From: an uncultured Acidimicrobiales bacterium
Lineage (GTDB): Bacteria > Actinomycetota > Acidimicrobiia > Acidimicrobiales > SZUA-35
Assembly: GCA_937925335.1 (NCBI GenBank)
Contig: CALEWY010000121.1
Location: forward strand, 1 to 41,229
Reading direction: 5' to 3'
DNA length: 41,229 nt
In this document: positions 40,608 to 41,229 of the stretch, piece after piece
Position numbering within the stretch: position 1 is the stretch's first letter
Layout of the letters: every line of letters starts with the position of its first letter
Notes under the pieces: model-generated
What the model was told of the DNA's origin: nothing
The model's input: the letters and a program-made list of their open reading frames with translations, nothing else
Databases searched by the model: none
Made by a program: the position numbers and the translations under genes

Positions 40608-41229
40608 ATGCGATCTTTGCGAATCCTCGTTTTTGGCGTCCTGTTCATGTCGTCGACGACGATCGGAGTCGGCGTCACGAACGCGCCGACGGCCAGTGCC
40701 CAAGAGGACGCGACCCAAGCGGACGGCACCGTCACAATCCTCGTCGATCAGTTCGGCTACCTGCCGACGGCGGCGAAGGTCGCCATCGTGGTGAACCAGC
40801 CAGCGACCCAGCTCGAGGTTCGCCGAATGTCGGATGATGTCGTGGTCTTTTCGGGCCGATCAGTGCCATGGAACCGAGGCGCGATCGACCCAGCATCGGG
40901 CGACAGCGGATCTCGATTCGACTTCAGTTGGGTCACCGCCGAGGGCGACTACGAGATCGTCAACCCCGTCACCTTGGAGCGAAGCGATCCCTTCACGATC
41001 GCTCGCGATGTCTACGACGAACTGCTCGACACCGCACTCCGCGCCTTCTTCCTCAACCGGGCGAACACGAGCACGTTCACCGGCGGCCCGTCCGACGCCT
41101 GGGCCGGGCCCGCTGCGTTGATCGGTCCGGGGCAAGACACCGAGGCCCGCTGGGTTGACGACCCGACCCCGGGAACAGCCCGAGATCTGAGCGGCGGTTG
41201 GTACGACGCCGGCGACACCAACAAGTACG
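40608..41229 (+). CDS. Secreted GH9 cellulase-like enzyme, 5' part
   Basis: The first 207 codons of a gene that runs off the right edge. Reading from ATG 40608: MRSLRILVFGVLFMSSTTIG starts a Sec signal peptide that ends near ASAQE (about 37). Then comes a CelD_N immunoglobulin-like domain, TVTILVDQFGYLPTAAKVAIVVNQPATQLEVRR, to about residue 120, and the start of a GH9 catalytic domain with DVYDELLDTALRAFFLNR and DLSGGWYDAGDTNKY; the Asp residues of that last motif are the conserved catalytic base region of GH9. It cleaves beta-1,4-glucans outside the cell in the known family. Divergent from the beta-helix/DUF4214 gene, which suggests a polysaccharide-related locus continuing to the right. Confidence 0.85.
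   Translation, partial: MRSLRILVFGVLFMSSTTIGVGVTNAPTASAQEDATQADGTVTILVDQFGYLPTAAKVAIVVNQPATQLEVRRMSDDVVVFSGRSVPWNRGAIDPASGDSGSRFDFSWVTAEGDYEIVNPVTLERSDPFTIARDVYDELLDTALRAFFLNRANTSTFTGGPSDAWAGPAALIGPGQDTEARWVDDPTPGTARDLSGGWYDAGDTNKY

Overview
The window looks like a chromosomal stretch of a high-GC actinobacterium, most likely in or near the Acidimicrobiia (an Ilumatobacter-like lineage is my guess, not shown). Reasons: uniformly high GC, several GTG starts, families typical of F420 and mycothiol users (an FDOR-like flavin protein, an LLM F420-type oxidoreductase, a TIGR03084 DinB-like protein), actinobacterial DUF4247 and DUF2617 proteins, a SenX3-RegX3-type phosphate switch, and Thr-rich linkers in exported proteins. 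I saw no rRNA, tRNA, insertion sequence, prophage block or cas gene.

Region 1 (1-10.6 kb) is mixed housekeeping: the 3' end of a small zinc-finger gene, an FDOR-like protein, an SDR dehydrogenase, an Hsp70 ATPase domain fused to a membrane anchor and an outside domain, a GH3 glycosidase coupled to a CbbX-type AAA ATPase, a PspC protein, a winged-helix protein of the AlkZ/DUF1006 type, an SH3-like lipoprotein and a small membrane protein.

Region 2 (10.7-17.3 kb) is one minus-strand operon: biotin-dependent acyl-CoA carboxylase beta, then alpha, an AtuA-like DUF1446 protein and a nitronate-monooxygenase-like flavoprotein. The start-stop overlaps suggest coordinated breakdown of a branched or terpenoid acyl-CoA.

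Region 3 (17.5-24.9 kb) holds DUF2461, a GH19-type muralytic enzyme, an LLM oxidoreductase, cobT, a DinB-like protein, and an MFS exporter divergent from a DCC-thioredoxin-like/GNAT pair around a perfect 16-bp operator-like palindrome.

Region 4 (24.9-28.9 kb) is a compact envelope/polyamine-type module: DUF2617, DUF4247 lipoprotein, DUF350 membrane protein and a membrane-fused spermidine-synthase-like protein in one operon, divergent from a DUF4178 zinc-ribbon protein across a nested inverted repeat.

Region 5 (29-38 kb) is a complete phosphate regulon on one strand in the order pstS, pstC, pstA, pstB, phoU, phoU-like, sensor kinase, response regulator. It is divergent from an arsJ-type exporter gene, and a PHO-box-like direct repeat lies between them. 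Region 6 (38-41.2 kb) holds a heme-oxygenase-like ABM protein, a secreted DUF4214/beta-helix protein and the 5' part of a secreted GH9 cellulase that runs off the end.

The most unusual non-coding signal is a family of 38-bp dyad elements (arms 8-3-6-4-6-3-8). There are seven full copies in three intergenic clusters, plus one expanded copy. Within a cluster the copies are always 60 or 61 bp apart, and the family has no gene of its own in the window.
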